Source: Staphylotrichum longicolle
Lineage: Eukaryota > Ascomycota > Sordariomycetes > Sordariales > Chaetomiaceae
Length of the DNA: 64,000 bases
Reading direction: 5' to 3'
Assembly: GCA_019096155.1 (NCBI GenBank)
Contig: JAHCVI010000003.1
Coordinates: forward strand, 2,046,001 to 2,110,000
Both the position numbers and the translations under genes were made by a program. The notes under the pieces are model-generated. The model made no database searches. It had not been told where the DNA came from and worked only from the letters and a program-made list of their open reading frames with translations. Below are positions 10,698-22,341 of the stretch, piece after piece; the stretch's first letter is position 1; every line of letters begins with the position of its first letter.

Positions 10698-11843
10698 ATG
10701 GCGCTCCGCTCCGAGTTTCCATCGCTCCCCGAGTCACACATCAGTCTCAGCTTCCTAGAAGACCTTCCGGAATACGACGAGACCAAACCGTATTACTTCT
10801 CTGGCCCCCTGCCGGAAGAGCAGGAAGAGCTTCGCACGAACATTCGCTACCAGACCTTGAATCGGATACCCCTCCTAAATCTGCGCGGGCAGGAGCACAA
10901 ACTCGACGTCGAGAAGCATGGCTTTGAGATCATCAAAGTACCAGAAAGCATTCTCCGCTTGGATGTGAGAGGGGCAGGGAGGGGAGAATACATGGAGAAA
11001 ATGGCTGGAGCTGTAAAACGGCGCCTCAACGCCACATTTGTTGTGTGCTACAACTACAAGGTGAGGTTGGGTTCAAAATCTCCATGTTGCTGGTTGCTTT
11101 TGACGCGAGTGATTGTTGACATGCTGATCCTTGGAGTTTCGATCGAGCCACTCCGGCCGGCTTCTCGACCGTCAGGGCCTGGGAGGAAGCCCTGAGCAAC
11201 CAGACGCTCCGGCCGAGGCAGCCCATATTGGTACAAGTATCGCCGACTTGGGTTGCGTTCACGTTACTAAAAGCGTTACAAGACCACACTCCGGACAGCG
11301 CCACCAAGCGGGCGAAACGACACCTGACCGAGGAAGAGGCCAATATCTATCTCAACGGAGGCTGGAGATTGCGAATTATCAAGTGGGTTGTGGATTCGGT
11401 CACTTCCATGTCTAGAACTAACGCGGCGGGTTCATAATTAGCGTCTGGAGGCCGCTCGGTGTTGTCCATGAATGCGACCTTCTCTACGGCGACTTCACTA
11501 CAGTAGCGCCAACAGATCTCCACGCTGTTGACCGCGCCTCGAGCGAATATGTCGGCGAAGTCTACATGCTGAAACCGCGGTCGCATTATGATTGGTACTG
11601 GGTCGATCATCAGAGGCCTGATGAGGCATCCATCTTCATCAGCTTTGACAGCCACCCAGCCTCAGGAGCACCATGTAATGAAGCCAGAGGTATTCCATGA
11701 TCAAAGAGATCAACAGCTAACCTAACGCTTTTGCAGACTGTCCACACACATCAAAGCCAAAGTTGGGCAGCAACACCACTTCGTCAGCGAGCCCCAGAGA
11801 GAGCATCGAGTTGAGGCTCATTGTCTTCTCGCCAGCGGCCTAA
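10698..11843 (+). CDS. CmcJ/NvfI-family non-haem iron oxygenase, paralogue 1
   Basis: Five exons (10698-11060, 11137-11230, 11283-11382, 11442-11674, 11737-11843) give 298 aa ending in TAA. Introns have clean GT/AG ends. The second is placed inside the Asp codon of HID and restores the motif EAAHIDHTPD. Expected family elements are DETKPYYF near the N-terminus, the HxD iron-ligand pair (HID), RRHL/LNGGWRLRIIN-VWRPL in the middle, DWYWVDHQRPDE, and a late His in CPHTSKPK followed by PRESIELRLIVF. The family includes the cephamycin protein CmcJ, the fungal dioxygenase NvfI and GA4-desaturase/AsaB-like proteins, which oxidise small molecules using Fe(II) and 2-oxoglutarate. The substrate is unknown. 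It is a close structural twin of the gene at 13581, with three shared intron positions. Confidence 0.85.
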
Positions 11844-13091
11844 AAGGGGCGCCGAGGAATACGACTGGACACCACAAAAGACGATGCGCGGTTTTTTGTT
11901 CGTTCAAGTTTTCTTGTTCCCTTGTACCGATCCCATTGCTCGACTTTCCCCTCTTCTCATGGCGGTTCGCTGTGTGCACGAGGACCCAAGACATGCAGAG
12001 CGGCACAGCGCAGGACAAATAGTGCAGGAGTTCAATACCGCCTGGCGGCTTGGTCAAGCCGGAGAGAGCGATAACCAGCCTATCATTGAGCTTCCTGCGT
12101 GGCCCCCCGACGCAAGTTGGGCGGGGAAGATATGGTGGCCGTAAATAAATTATTGCTGCGATGTACGTCGACGTGGGCGGCAAGCTGATGAGTCGATGAC
12201 CACTCAGTGGCGGGTTTGAAGGTTGCACATGTGACGATGATTGAGACCGGCCAAGACGCGGGTCCGCCTTCTTTTCTTTTCGTGCTCGGCTCGTACATAC
12301 ATGTACTTGCCCGACATCAAGAGCCGCGTGCAATGCGAGCCGGGCGCTGATCGGCGGCGTAAAAGGGGAAATGCGGTGACAGTTTGGGGGAGAACTTGAG
12401 AAGCCCGCGTTGGTCGATGTGTCTGCCCGGCAAACCCGGCACAGCCCGGGTATGCGGGAAGTGAGCCCGCACCTGGTTCGCAAGGCTGCAAGACGAGAAA
12501 GGAAATGCGGTGACCATCCGAGAACGGCCACATGCACGATTCACCGTTGCTCATTTGGTCCGTGACAGCTTGCATGCCCTGTGCGAGCAGGGGCATCCGC
12601 AAGCCGAGAGCCTTGCGCATCTCGGCGTTCCGTGATAGTTATTGCCTTATCTTGTGGCCGAGTGGACGCATCCCTCGTTCAATGTCCCATGCAGAGAATA
12701 CGTAACTACCTTCATTACTGCTGGTTTGGTGTCATGAATCTCATGATCTGCTCGAGGCTGCTTTCCCCAGGCAACCCCACCCCGCGCCCAAATGCAGGGT
12801 CCATGGCAAAGATAGTCGCTCTGAGCTCTCGTTGGTCCAGCATATACCGTATGATCATGTTGTGTCACGACCAATTCAATCACGCAAAAAACCCAATGCG
12901 GCAAATGGGATGGGATTCATGCTCTGCGGAAAATGGCTTGAGATTATTTAGCATCCTCCTGCCATCTGGGGTTTCTGTGGACCCCGTTGCTCAGCAGTGA
13001 CAACGCACAACACAGCCACGTTCGAGAACTGAACCAAAACAGAAGAAAGAACAAACAAAAAACACGTTGAGAACATTATCACGCTGGGAAC
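11844..13091. other. Intergenic region with a short direct repeat, no gene recognised
   Basis: About 1.25 kb. A 14-base word (GGAAATGCGGTGAC) occurs at 12367-12380 and again at 12501-12514 in the same orientation, and an imperfect dyad TGCGGG...CCCGCA lies between them near 12452-12470. These could be binding sites for flanking promoters, but nothing proves it. Open frames here lack family motifs. Confidence 0.4.
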
Positions 13092-13333
13092 ATGGTAAAC
13101 TGTCCTTCCCCAAGCTATGTCGCCACCTGACTGGCAGGGCGGTTGACCTTTCTTAGGATCGCATGATGGCAACGCCTGAGGCAGCATTGCCTGATGGCAG
13201 CCCAGCCAAAGCCCAGCCTTGGAAGAAGTTCCTGAAGGAACCCGAGATCCGTCCGTTCCCGGCCAACGAGAAGGCCGCCAAGTCCCTGATCCGCCTGAAG
13301 AGTGAGAAGGACGAACATGGCCTTGGTGGTTGA
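13092..13333 (+). CDS. Small candidate gene, 59-aa charged protein
   Basis: Exon 1 is only the ATG (13092-13094). An intron from GTAAAC to CTTAG (13095-13156, 62 nt, branch-like TTGAC) leads to a second exon, 13157-13333, ending in TGA. The product is 59 aa, with PWKKFLKEPEIRPFPANEKA in the middle and a Lys/Glu-rich tail. Third positions are strongly GC-biased, like neighbouring real exons. Without splicing, an ATG at 13163 would still give a 56-aa frame. I do not recognise a family. It sits between the two oxygenase paralogues on the same strand. It could instead be a residual exon of a lost gene. Confidence 0.45.
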
Positions 13334-13500
13334 ACAGACAGGCTATTGATGTAGTTATCTTGCCGTGCCGGGCTGCGGTCTAGCACTTGATACCTTAGTC
13401 ATTTATTCCATCGTAGCAGGACAATGAAAGGGACAAATTTGTTTGAGATTTGGAGTGCACTTGATCATGCTCGTCATCAGATGTGAAGGCCACAACAGTG

Positions 13501-13507
13501 ATAAATA
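13501..13507 (+). promoter_or_regulatory. TATA-like box of oxygenase paralogue 2
   Basis: ATAAATA lies 80 bases before the ATG at 13581 and only 8 bases before an in-frame ATG at 13515. If it is used, transcription would start downstream of 13515, so it supports 13581 as the true start. Confidence 0.45.
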
Positions 13508-13580
13508 GACTGCCATGCCCAGTTTCACTTCACACCACGCACTACATCTTCTTTCCCCACCCAATGCACCCTTCCGGAAC

Positions 13581-14674
13581 ATGATGGTGTCGGCAACCCT
13601 CCATTTCCTTTCAAACCTTGAGCGCTATGATAGCGAAAAGCCCTACTTCCTGAACATCGCGGGCAATGAATCCTCACCGGCCATCATCCAAAACAACCTT
13701 GAGTATGCTCCACAGGACGGAATCGAGCTCCTCGACATGCGAGAGCGGGGATTCGACGCCTTCTCCCTCGAAGACAACGGTTTCACGGTGCTCAAGTATG
13801 AAGCCGCCGCACGTCCCGAGGACAGCGATGCCGCCATGGAGTCTTACTGCGACGAGATTGTGCGCCTTGTCATGAAAGAATGCAATGCCGTCCACACAAT
13901 CTGTTACGACTACAGAGTAAGCGCCCCCTCCCCCCTCCCCCCGAACTCCGAGTGCTTGGCCCCTCACACGCGCATCCCTCCTTCTATTTATGCATATAGC
14001 TCCGTAGAAGCGCCTTGAAGGTTCTCGACTACGAAGCAGGACAGGATACAGGGCGGAAAGCCGTCGCCCCGCCCGTATTCCCCGCCCACATTGATCACAC
14101 GGTCGATGGAGGGCCCCGGCGAATCCGGAGACATCTGACCGAGGAGGAAGCAGAGACATACCTCAACGACAAGTTCAGGGCTCGCATCATCAAGTAAGAC
14201 ATCCTCTCTCTCTGTCATTTTCAACTCAACCAAAACCGGTGCCGTTAACATCTCCCTCCCTCGCAAAGCGTGTGGCGGCCGCTGAACGGCGTCGTTGAAG
14301 ATTGTCCCATCGCCATCTGCGACCCGAGGAGCGTCGATGCGCAACGGGATCTCGTAGCTGCGGACCGCGTCACTCCCAATTTCGCCGTGGAGCTGTACTA
14401 CCTCAGATACAACCCCAAGCAGACGTGGTATTGGGTACCAGACCAGACGCCCGACGAGCTCACTGTATTCGTCAATTATGATTCCAAGTGCCACATGAAT
14501 GGGTCTCAGTGGATGAGTAAGTGCATGGCGCTGACGGTCATCACAGCGTATTGCTGATTCCGAGGAATAGCATGCCCTCACGCGGCGTTTTCGAACCCCC
14601 AAGCGCGAGAGGGAGCGCCATTTCGTGAGAGTATCGAGTTGCGTGTGGTCGTGTTCACACCTGCAGATGATTGA
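13581..14674 (+). CDS. CmcJ/NvfI-family non-haem iron oxygenase, paralogue 2
   Basis: Four exons (13581-13916, 14000-14193, 14269-14516, 14571-14674) give 293 aa ending in TGA. The 13515 start would add 22 residues but lies too close to a TATA-like box. Family elements match paralogue 1: RYDSEKPYF, the HxD ligand pair in AHIDHTVDG, RRHLTEEEAETYLN, RIIN-VWRPL, WYWVPDQTPDE, a late His in CPHAAFSNP and FRESIELRVVVF. Introns after CYDYR (phase 0), inside the Asn of RIIN (phase 2) and before CPHA (phase 1) sit where three introns of paralogue 1 sit, so the pair arose by tandem duplication. Paralogue 1's intron inside HID is absent here. Likely an Fe(II)/2-oxoglutarate oxygenase acting on a small molecule; substrate unknown. 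Confidence 0.85.
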
Positions 14675-14892
14675 CGCACTATTGGGGGTGGCTCCGTTGT
14701 TTGTTGCCCCGTGTAGGTGGCGAGACGGATCATTCTGTAAATTCTAAGCCATTTCGGCTGCCTTGTCACCATTCTTTGTTCAAAGCCATCACAGTACCTT
14801 ATGCATGGATGGAGTGAAGAAACCTCGTCATAATGAGTGGGATACCTCCCGGCCACAATGAACGAACCCTTCCCGCAAAACAATCTCGCCAA

Positions 14893-17800
14893 CTATTGGT
14901 ACTTCGCAGTGATGAAGGCGTCAAAATCTGAAACCTTGGTGCATGGGGTAAAGTCCACTCTCCCGATGGATGCATAATACCGCTGCATGAGGCTTGCAAC
15001 CATCTGCTCCGCTCTTGCCTCCTCGTCTGGCGTCTCAGGCCGACCGCCCTGGCGTAATGCTTGAACCAGCATGAACTGTGTCCGAGCGTGCTCTGCGGGA
15101 ATCGCTGGGTAGAGTGATGATATCGCGATGGATTCACGGAAAAGTTTGCTAGGAAGTGTCAGCAACGCAAGTTTTCAGTATCAACTGGGAGGATGGTGCA
15201 ACTCACGCAGCAGAGGTATAGTCGGCGAGCTCGTAGGCTACACAGCCAGATTTGTAGATCATCATGGCGACCGCTGGCTGTTTGCCCGCTCGACCAGGCG
15301 CCTGCAGCGTATGGGTGGCCTTTTGATAAGCCTTCGCCGCATCATCCCACCTCTTCAACACAAACATGAGATTGCCGAGGACCAGGTACGCACTGGGAAG
15401 TGAGATTAGCAACCCATGACACCAAAGGTGATTGGTGATTCTAAAAAACTCACTGTCCAGTCATCCACCAGCTAATGGTGCTCTCGAAAAAAGCCACGGT
15501 AGCCTGCAGGTCCTGGACCGAAGGGAAGTTGTCCACCTTGCCACTGTGGATCGCATTCCGCTGCAAGTTGTGCTTCACCATCGTCAAGGAAAGGTTCCGA
15601 TCCTGGGTGGGCGCTCTGGCCATGTGGATTTGAAGAGCCTCCTTCCAGTGCCTCTCCGCGATGTCAAATTGATGCATCGAGCTGTAGAGCATGCCCATGT
15701 TGTTCAGCGTCGCGGCAATGTCGTCGTCGTTGCCAAGCTTTCGGCGCACCCTCAACGCCTCGTCCAAGGAGACCATTGCCTTGTCGAACATGCCCATGGA
15801 TGTCTCCACCGTCCCGCCGTTGTAATTCAGCAAGCCCCACGCCGCCTCGTCGAAGGTTCCCGGAGGAACCCCCTTGTAGGCCTTTATCCCACCACTCTGG
15901 ACTCGTTGGAAATTCTCAAAATCGGCAATCTCCCAGAGGTACCTTGTTGTGACGAGTTAGTGGTGACGATGGTAAGAACAAACGGTGGCGTCGTAGCAAC
16001 AATGTTCACGTACCACGAGGCCCATCCCATGAGCGTGGCGAATTCCGACGGGGCCGACAGTGCTCCCCCCTCCTCGATGTAGTGCGTGTCGAGAATGATG
16101 ACATGCTGAATGTACATGGCGCAATCATTCCATTTCCCAGTGAACCGCTGGCCAGTGTGAGTCTTCGGAAACACTTCATAAAGGAGCTTCGATGCTTGCT
16201 CAAAAGCAGTTTGTCGGGATGCCGGGTCCAGGTAGTGCTCAAACTGGTGGAAGTGAGTGACGTGCACCTACAACTGGGGTTTTATTTGATAATCACCTGG
16301 AGCTGTTCCAAACGATGGAGACTGAGCATCTCGGTGTCGGGGTCCTTGTCCACCAGAGCCAAGTCCATCAAAGCCTCTTCAATATCTAGGAAGCTACATG
16401 AGGTTAGCAGAGGGCCCCAGCAGCATTGAAAAGAAGCAAGTCAGACAGGTGCAAGGGATGGGAAAGCGGGGCCAGGGGAAAACGCAGGAAAACAATGGGT
16501 TGTACAGCGTACTCGTCAGCGTTATCGCAATAGGGAAGCAGCCCAGCCGTGCTGCGAGAGGTGTAGCCATCATCCCAATGGTTGAATAGGTCCTGGGGAA
16601 TGGAATCGGAAGACAAGAAGCTCAAGATACCAAGGAGGGATCTGGCGTCTCCGTTGAGGGAATTGAACGTCATGGTCCAGTTGGTTCCAATCTCCGGCTT
16701 GGTGTTCGGGTAGATCCCCAGGGATTTGCCGGCAGGCTTGCTGTGGTATTTCACCTTGTTTCGCCGGTAGTCATTGAGAAACCTCTTGATGGGCGTTTTG
16801 CGGGCACGCATCAAGGCCGTCATGTGAACAATGCCCAACGCAAGGCCGCCCAGCTCACGGCTGAGTTCTTCTGCGGCTTCGGGGTCGGGATGGACGCCTC
16901 CAGGCCAAGTTGCTAGACTGAGAATGCACTTGCGCCCTTCTGCCGGCGTGAAAGGGGAGATGGCGATCTCGTCATCGGTCAAGTTGAAGCCGATTCCTGG
17001 GTGACGCGTCGTGACGATGATCTTTCCGTTTCCTCCCGGTGGCCAGAACTGGTCTAGATCCTCGCTCCGCTCCACGTTGTCGAAGATTACCAGCCACCGG
17101 AACGCTACGAGAGATTAGTATGATGTGCCATCAAAAGCACTCCAACGTCAACTGACCCGCCTGAGCCAGATGATCCCTCCATTTTTGCCTGATCTCGACA
17201 CCCGGCTTCTCTGTCTCCCCGACCAACCCGAAGCGACTCAGGGCCTCGTGGCAGCTTTGATCCAGGCCGGCCGTGAGCTCGCTTCTCATCCACACAATGA
17301 CGCTGTAGTCAGACAGCGACTGGTGAGCGAAGCGCAATGCGATCGAGGTTTTCCCCACTCCTGCGATTCCTCGTATCGTTACGGTGTTGTGTTCTGACAA
17401 ACTCTGGGAAATGGACTCAAGTTCCCTGTCACGGCCATAAAAGCGAGCGGGTTGCTTCGGCAGCATGTAGACCGATGGCGTCGGCGGGGCTGTTTGGCCT
17501 GTTGGCGGGGGCGAGGAGGAGAGGTGAGGGGTGTTGGATTTCAGAATGTCAAAGAGGAAATGTTCGGATGCCTGCAGGTAGTCATTGCACTCGGCTTCGC
17601 GGCGTTGGATGGTCTTCCATCGGTCGTCATTCAGAGAGACTGCGATTGCGAGGTTAGCAATGTCGTCGTCAACGCCGTGGATTGCCGGGCGACAGACCGA
17701 GAGGGCCCTGATCAAACGAGTCGATGATGGCGCCGAGGAAGGCCAGTTGGAGGCGGTAGGCCTGGCTCAGTCGCTCGTTCGCATGTTGCTCAGAAATTCG

Positions 17801-18226
17801 ACAGTCGGAGCATCTCGAAGCGAACAGGTTGCCCAGCTCACTGCAGCGGCGGAGTTTGTCGATGATGGCATGGAAACACTCCTCCGAGCGAGCGCTTTGC
17901 TCAGCTTGGCGGACCGCCCGATGGATGGCCATGTAGAGAAACCCGCCCAGTAGGCTGGTGAATGCAAGGCGTTGTTCGACGAGCTGCGACACCTCGAGAG
18001 TGCCCCCAAAACTTGCCCGGTTATCGCGAAGCTTGGCGCGGACAGCGGGACCGTTGATATCGTGGAGCAAGCCCTCAAACAACGTGGGGAAATCGTCGCG
18101 GGCGTAGTTTTGAATGTTCTGGCGGGTGAAATCATCGGCAAAAGTGGCGAGTGCAGAACCGTTGGCTTCGGAAAGGTCATCGCAATCCCTGTGGGGGAGT
18201 GCTCTCAACTGGGACTGCGAATGCAT
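14893..18226 (-). CDS. NLR-type STAND protein: N-terminal helical domain, NB-ARC, TPR repeats
   Basis: Eight exons, with introns 17640-17697, 17105-17156, 16394-16512, 16244-16296, 15943-16013, 15393-15453 and 15149-15206, give 953 aa with all phases consistent. Residues 1-200 are helical and unassigned. The NB-ARC ATPase follows: FYGRDRELESI, P-loop GIAGVGKT at 267-274, Walker B in RWLVIFDNVE, sensor-like KIIVTTRHPG, and GGLALGIVHM in the GLPL position. A winged-helix-like segment leads to HRLEQLQF, then TPR-type helices (for example AATLNNMGMLYSSMHQFDIA and AYLVLGNLMFVLKRWDDAAK) to the C-terminus. Fungal NB-ARC/TPR proteins act as intracellular sensors in non-self recognition and programmed cell death. 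The effector role depends on the N-terminal domain, which I cannot name. Confidence is high for the class, moderate for exact splice sites. Confidence 0.85.
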
Positions 18227-19976
18227 GGGCTTTGCGAGGTCGCGGGCTGGAGAAGTTGCATCGCAGCCAGGGAGGAATTAAGTGATCGGGTACTGTAACG
18301 GGTGGGGTTCGGACGGGGAGTGGGCATAATGGAAGGAGGGTTTTACGGAAGCACAACCTGAAGGCAGCGCATAAGAACCTCCTCGGTAGGCTGGCTCGGC
18401 TGGGTCAGGTGCTGACCCCCCGTGATTCCAGGGCAGACCTGAAGAATGGGAGCAGCGAGCTTTTGGACACATGCTTCATCAACTGCTCGCGGACCTTGTG
18501 TTCGGTCTGCCCTTGCGGACAGCCAATCTTATTTGAAGCAATGGGAACCACTGTGACACCGCATGAGGGATCGGTGGGCGCACCGGGGTCAATTCTGGGC
18601 CGGAAAATGATCCATCTTTTGCCCTTTTTGGCTGTGTCTGGAACCGCTGTTGAACCGCCTCGATTCGGCTGCCCATTTCCCTTTCGTAATTCATCTCTGC
18701 GGCGCATGTCATCGAATTTACCTTCTTTGGGCAGATAGTGGGCCCATTGTGCTAGGTACCTAGTTTTCCGCCCCCGTCAGGTTTGTATCACCAGCGGCCC
18801 AGGGGAGAATCGGGAAGAAAATGGCAATACACAGCGAGAGGAAGGAAAAGAGGTGGGGGAGGGGGAAAGGGCGACGGCGGGGTTTGGCACTGAAGAGAGG
18901 TCCAATGGTCAGCACCCCGGGCCGTAAATGCTTGGCCCTCTTGCATTTGCTGCACCGTTGTCATCCACCACGTTCTTCAAAATACCAGGCGCCAACCATC
19001 ATGGTCATGGTCGACGAAGTTCCTTTTCTTGAGGGCCCACACCAGTGGTTTCAACGAGAAGGAAGGCGGTGAGGTTGGCACACAGATGCTTGGACGCGAC
19101 CGATCATGGCACCCACAGGTACATACTGCACCATCTGGGGCTAATCAAGGAGAGTCTGCTCAGCCTTGTGAGTTTCTCGCGGTATCTGCGGTAGCGAAGA
19201 GCCACATGGTGCTGGGAGCCAAGGGCCCCACCACACTCCCGTTTCTGCATCTACTTTCGTATCCGGTCAATGCAATCGCGAGCTCAATACCTTATCCGAC
19301 AAATGCTGCGGCGCACCAACCGAGCGACCGAGCCTTTGAGTGCGGAATATTTTTGTCAACGAGTGCGTTACAGGCCAAGCGGACTCGAACTGTGGGAGGA
19401 GGGATAGTAGCCTCCGGGCATTCAACTTTGTTGATCAATCTTTCTCCCCAGCGTAAGATACAATCTACGCTGTTTGCTGGGGGGCTTGAACAACAATCGC
19501 TGGGGGGAGCCTTGCCGTCAAGGAGACACGAAATCGGCACACTCCAAACACAGCCGCCGCCGCTGTGTCCCCAGCAGGTCTAACAGCCGATGCAGACCCA
19601 ATGAGCAGCGAACACCCTTCTGCTGCCTGCCGCACTCGTCGTTCGCCTCAGCCCCTCCTCCCCCATCCTCAGCTCCCCATGACAATCTCGCCCCGTGATT
19701 GGCCCACGTCAACCTCAGACTGAAAACATGGCCGCCCTGTCTGGTTCGGGGGATCTGCGTTGCAGGACGCCTCGCGGCGGCTCGCGCCGCCATGAGATGT
19801 CCCCTCGAGGTCGCCTGCGAGCTTCGGCAAGGCGTTTAAACCCAAGCCTCCCCTCAATCTCAGGGAATCTTTAGAGTATTAGATAACAATCTCTTGCCGG
19901 GATTGTGTCGCCCACAGCAGCCATTTCCCTTCCTCCCGTCCAACAATATTCTAACGAAATCGCAAACTCTCGCGCG
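18227..19976. other. Divergent intergenic region, nothing recognised
   Basis: About 1.75 kb between the NLR start (minus) and the membrane-protein start (plus). It must include both promoters. A 180-residue open frame near 19029-19583 has no family motif, no helpful codon bias and several short-tract oddities, so I do not call it. The TAGGTACCTAG-type word near 18755 is a motif that recurs in this window's non-coding DNA. Confidence 0.45.
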
Positions 19977-21306
19977 ATGACTGCCGACCGTGAGGGTCTG
20001 AAAGCCCGGCTCCTCGCCAATGTCCCACCTGGACCTCAGACGGTCCCAGCTGACCACCTGGATCCGGTCCTCATACACATCGAGAAGGAGATGTGCCTCA
20101 TGATTCGTGCTTTGTCGGCTGACGGCCCGGAGGGCCAGCTAGCACGCCCGATGAAGCCTTCGGATATCTACTCATTGTTATCCTCAACAATGAGCAGATT
20201 CCTTGAAGACTCGAACCACGAACCCCTCACCGTGAATAACCTCGCCGGCTTCTTGGCGAGCCACGCTGAGTTCGCCCACCTCAGCCCGTACATTTTGCAA
20301 CAAACGGTCGTGGCGGCTCTTGGATGGATCACCCTTCTCTTCAGCTGGAACCACACTCCCTTGATCAACCACTGCTCTGTTCGGGTTGGACAGGCCGCCT
20401 CAGAACCGAAGAATCAGCACGTGGAAAACTACGAAAGATCTGTTGGCATGTTCATTCGCCAATTCGGATTGATCCCGCACGAATATCGCGAGGAACCACG
20501 AGCGGAGAATATACTGCACCTCTCCCTTCTCAACATTCATTCCCTCACCAACGTTGGACGGCTGCATATTGAATGGGTGCCTCATATCAGTCAACACCTT
20601 ACCCTCGATATTCACACTCGGACTATCCGCGTCTTTCAGTATCCGTCTGTTTGTCTTCTGGCTCTTGCTGGTGGTGATTATCAGAAGCTATGCCGCAGGT
20701 TCGTTCTTCTTTTCCAAACCATCCCTCCACTCCCCTCCCCTCTCTTCCCAAACCCAAAGCATGCAACGTGAGGTCGAAGATCCATGTAGGTAACCGCTCC
20801 CAAGCACCATGGCCGGCGTCCACCCCGACCAGTACTGCCTGCATCGGGAAGTCCTGCTCTCCCTCAGGTTTGTTCTCGGGAGAACAAGACGGTCCAAGGC
20901 CCTGGCAAAGAAACTCGTGCTCCTCCTGCCCAGCGAAAACCGCGACCCAGCCCTCATCAGCATCCTGATGGGCGATCGAGACGCCATGCTGGTAGCATCG
21001 CCAAACGATGTTCCCAGCATCAAGCAAGACTTTCTCACGCCTTGGGTTGAGTTTCCGCTGCTGGGGGAAAGGCTGCTCCAGATTCAAAAGTACAATGAGC
21101 AGCAGAAGCCGTCCAGCACACGAGCGCAGTTCCGAGACACACGCAACCCGGCGCAATGGTACACCTTATGGGCGGTCTTGATCCTCGGCGCCTTGGGCAT
21201 CATTCTTTCCTTCCTCCAGCTGGGGGTGGCGGTTGCGCAGCTTGTTTTCGCCGTGCCTCGTGCTGGTGGAGAGCCGTCCTCGCCCTCGGAACCGAAGATG
21301 ATGTGA
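19977..21306 (+). CDS. Single-pass membrane protein of unknown function
   Basis: Exons 19977-20698 and 20805-21306 join in frame (CGC AG|C ACC) to give 407 aa ending in TGA. The start ATG is the first in frame; the frame opens upstream only with GTG. The first 350 residues look globular and probably cytosolic, with short helical elements (HIEKEMCLMIRALS, SSTMSRFLEDSN, LSPYILQQTVVAALGW). One hydrophobic segment near residues 355-387 (WYTLWAVLILGALGIILSF...) would be a transmembrane anchor, followed by a short tail. No signal peptide. I do not recognise the family. The arrangement, a large soluble domain plus a C-terminal anchor, recurs in many fungal orphan proteins. The intron acceptor (CCCAAG) is plausible but lacks a good branch site. 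Confidence 0.6.
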
Positions 21307-22341
21307 AAACCGAGGTCGCAGCCGCGATTCATCTTGCTTCTCTGCTCTAGAGCATACTTCTGGCATCTCTTCTGCCCACAACAATCTCTAAATCGCAGTT
21401 GGCGGTACCCTCGGTTCCCGAGTGCGCTTCACGCCGCTACGCCAGTGGGAGTGGAGATCAGAGCCAGCTCTGCAACCACAGTTCGCCTCAACAACGAAGT
21501 GCGACACCAAGGATTGCGGCACCTGCAGATGGATGTATCCTCATCTCTACTTCACGGCACGGGGCAGTAGCAGGAGAGTGGTGTCAGCGCTAGGTACATA
21601 CAGAGAACTTAGTGCACCGGCTTTTTGTGGTAGGCATGTCAAGCAATCGTTCACGGCAACAGCGCGGAGTGGTTAGCCGGGAACATTACTCTGGGCAACG
21701 TGGAGTACGTGGTGATGCAAAGGTCTCCTGGTAGCTCGAAAGTCTGCATCCGCCGCATCGCACAACTTTCCAGATGTAATCGCACACTCAAGTCCTGGGA
21801 AGTGTATCTCTTCTAATCCAAGTCAGCACTTCGAGTCGACGAATGACCCCGTCGTTTGTTTGATACTGTTCAAAACCAAGAATTAGTTCTTTTGTTGAGG
21901 CAGCGTCGTCTCGGATTTGGGGATCCGGGGTGCCTCGGCCCCGCCACGCCGCGTCGGTTACCCCAACAAATGACGCCGGGGCCGCGGCACCGCCGGTGAG
22001 GGGAAGGCACCACATTACCCCTTTGGGAAAGTACCTAGGCCTGCAAACTGGACGGCGCCAGGAACAGGTTCGTCATTTTACCCGCAACATCTTTGGTGAC
22101 GAGATCTCTCCAACCGCCATCCATTCAAACCGTCTCTTTGTGACTGCAGCATCCAATCACGTCGGCCGACTGAACCTCATTAATCATCCAAGACCGTGGG
22201 CAACTCAAGCGACGAACGACCAAACACCAACCGGCTTCCCAGCATTCAACTCACCCAACCCCTTTCGAAACAATTACCCAATCCATCCGCCAAACCACCA
22301 GCGAAACTCACCTCGCCGTGTCCTCACGTCCCTCCGCAAAA
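21307..22341. other. Intergenic region upstream of the enoyl-CoA hydratase gene
   Basis: About 1 kb between two plus-strand genes. It holds the 3' end of the membrane-protein transcript and the hydratase promoter and 5' UTR. CT/CA-rich sequence precedes the ATG at 22342, as is common in fungal leaders. No further gene seen. Confidence 0.45.

Noticed and set aside
11818..12537. 239-codon open frame on the minus strand
   Set aside because: No family motif or codon bias, and it overlaps the 3' end of oxygenase paralogue 1.
16244..16296. A 29-nt intron model (GTGATT to TTGTAG) in the NLR gene
   Set aside because: Too short for fungal splicing. The 53-nt version ending at CCACCAG keeps frame and yields the expected HRLEQLQF segment.
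19029..19583. 184-codon open frame on the plus strand
   Set aside because: No motif, start context or splice signals. It lies in the promoter gap between two divergent genes.
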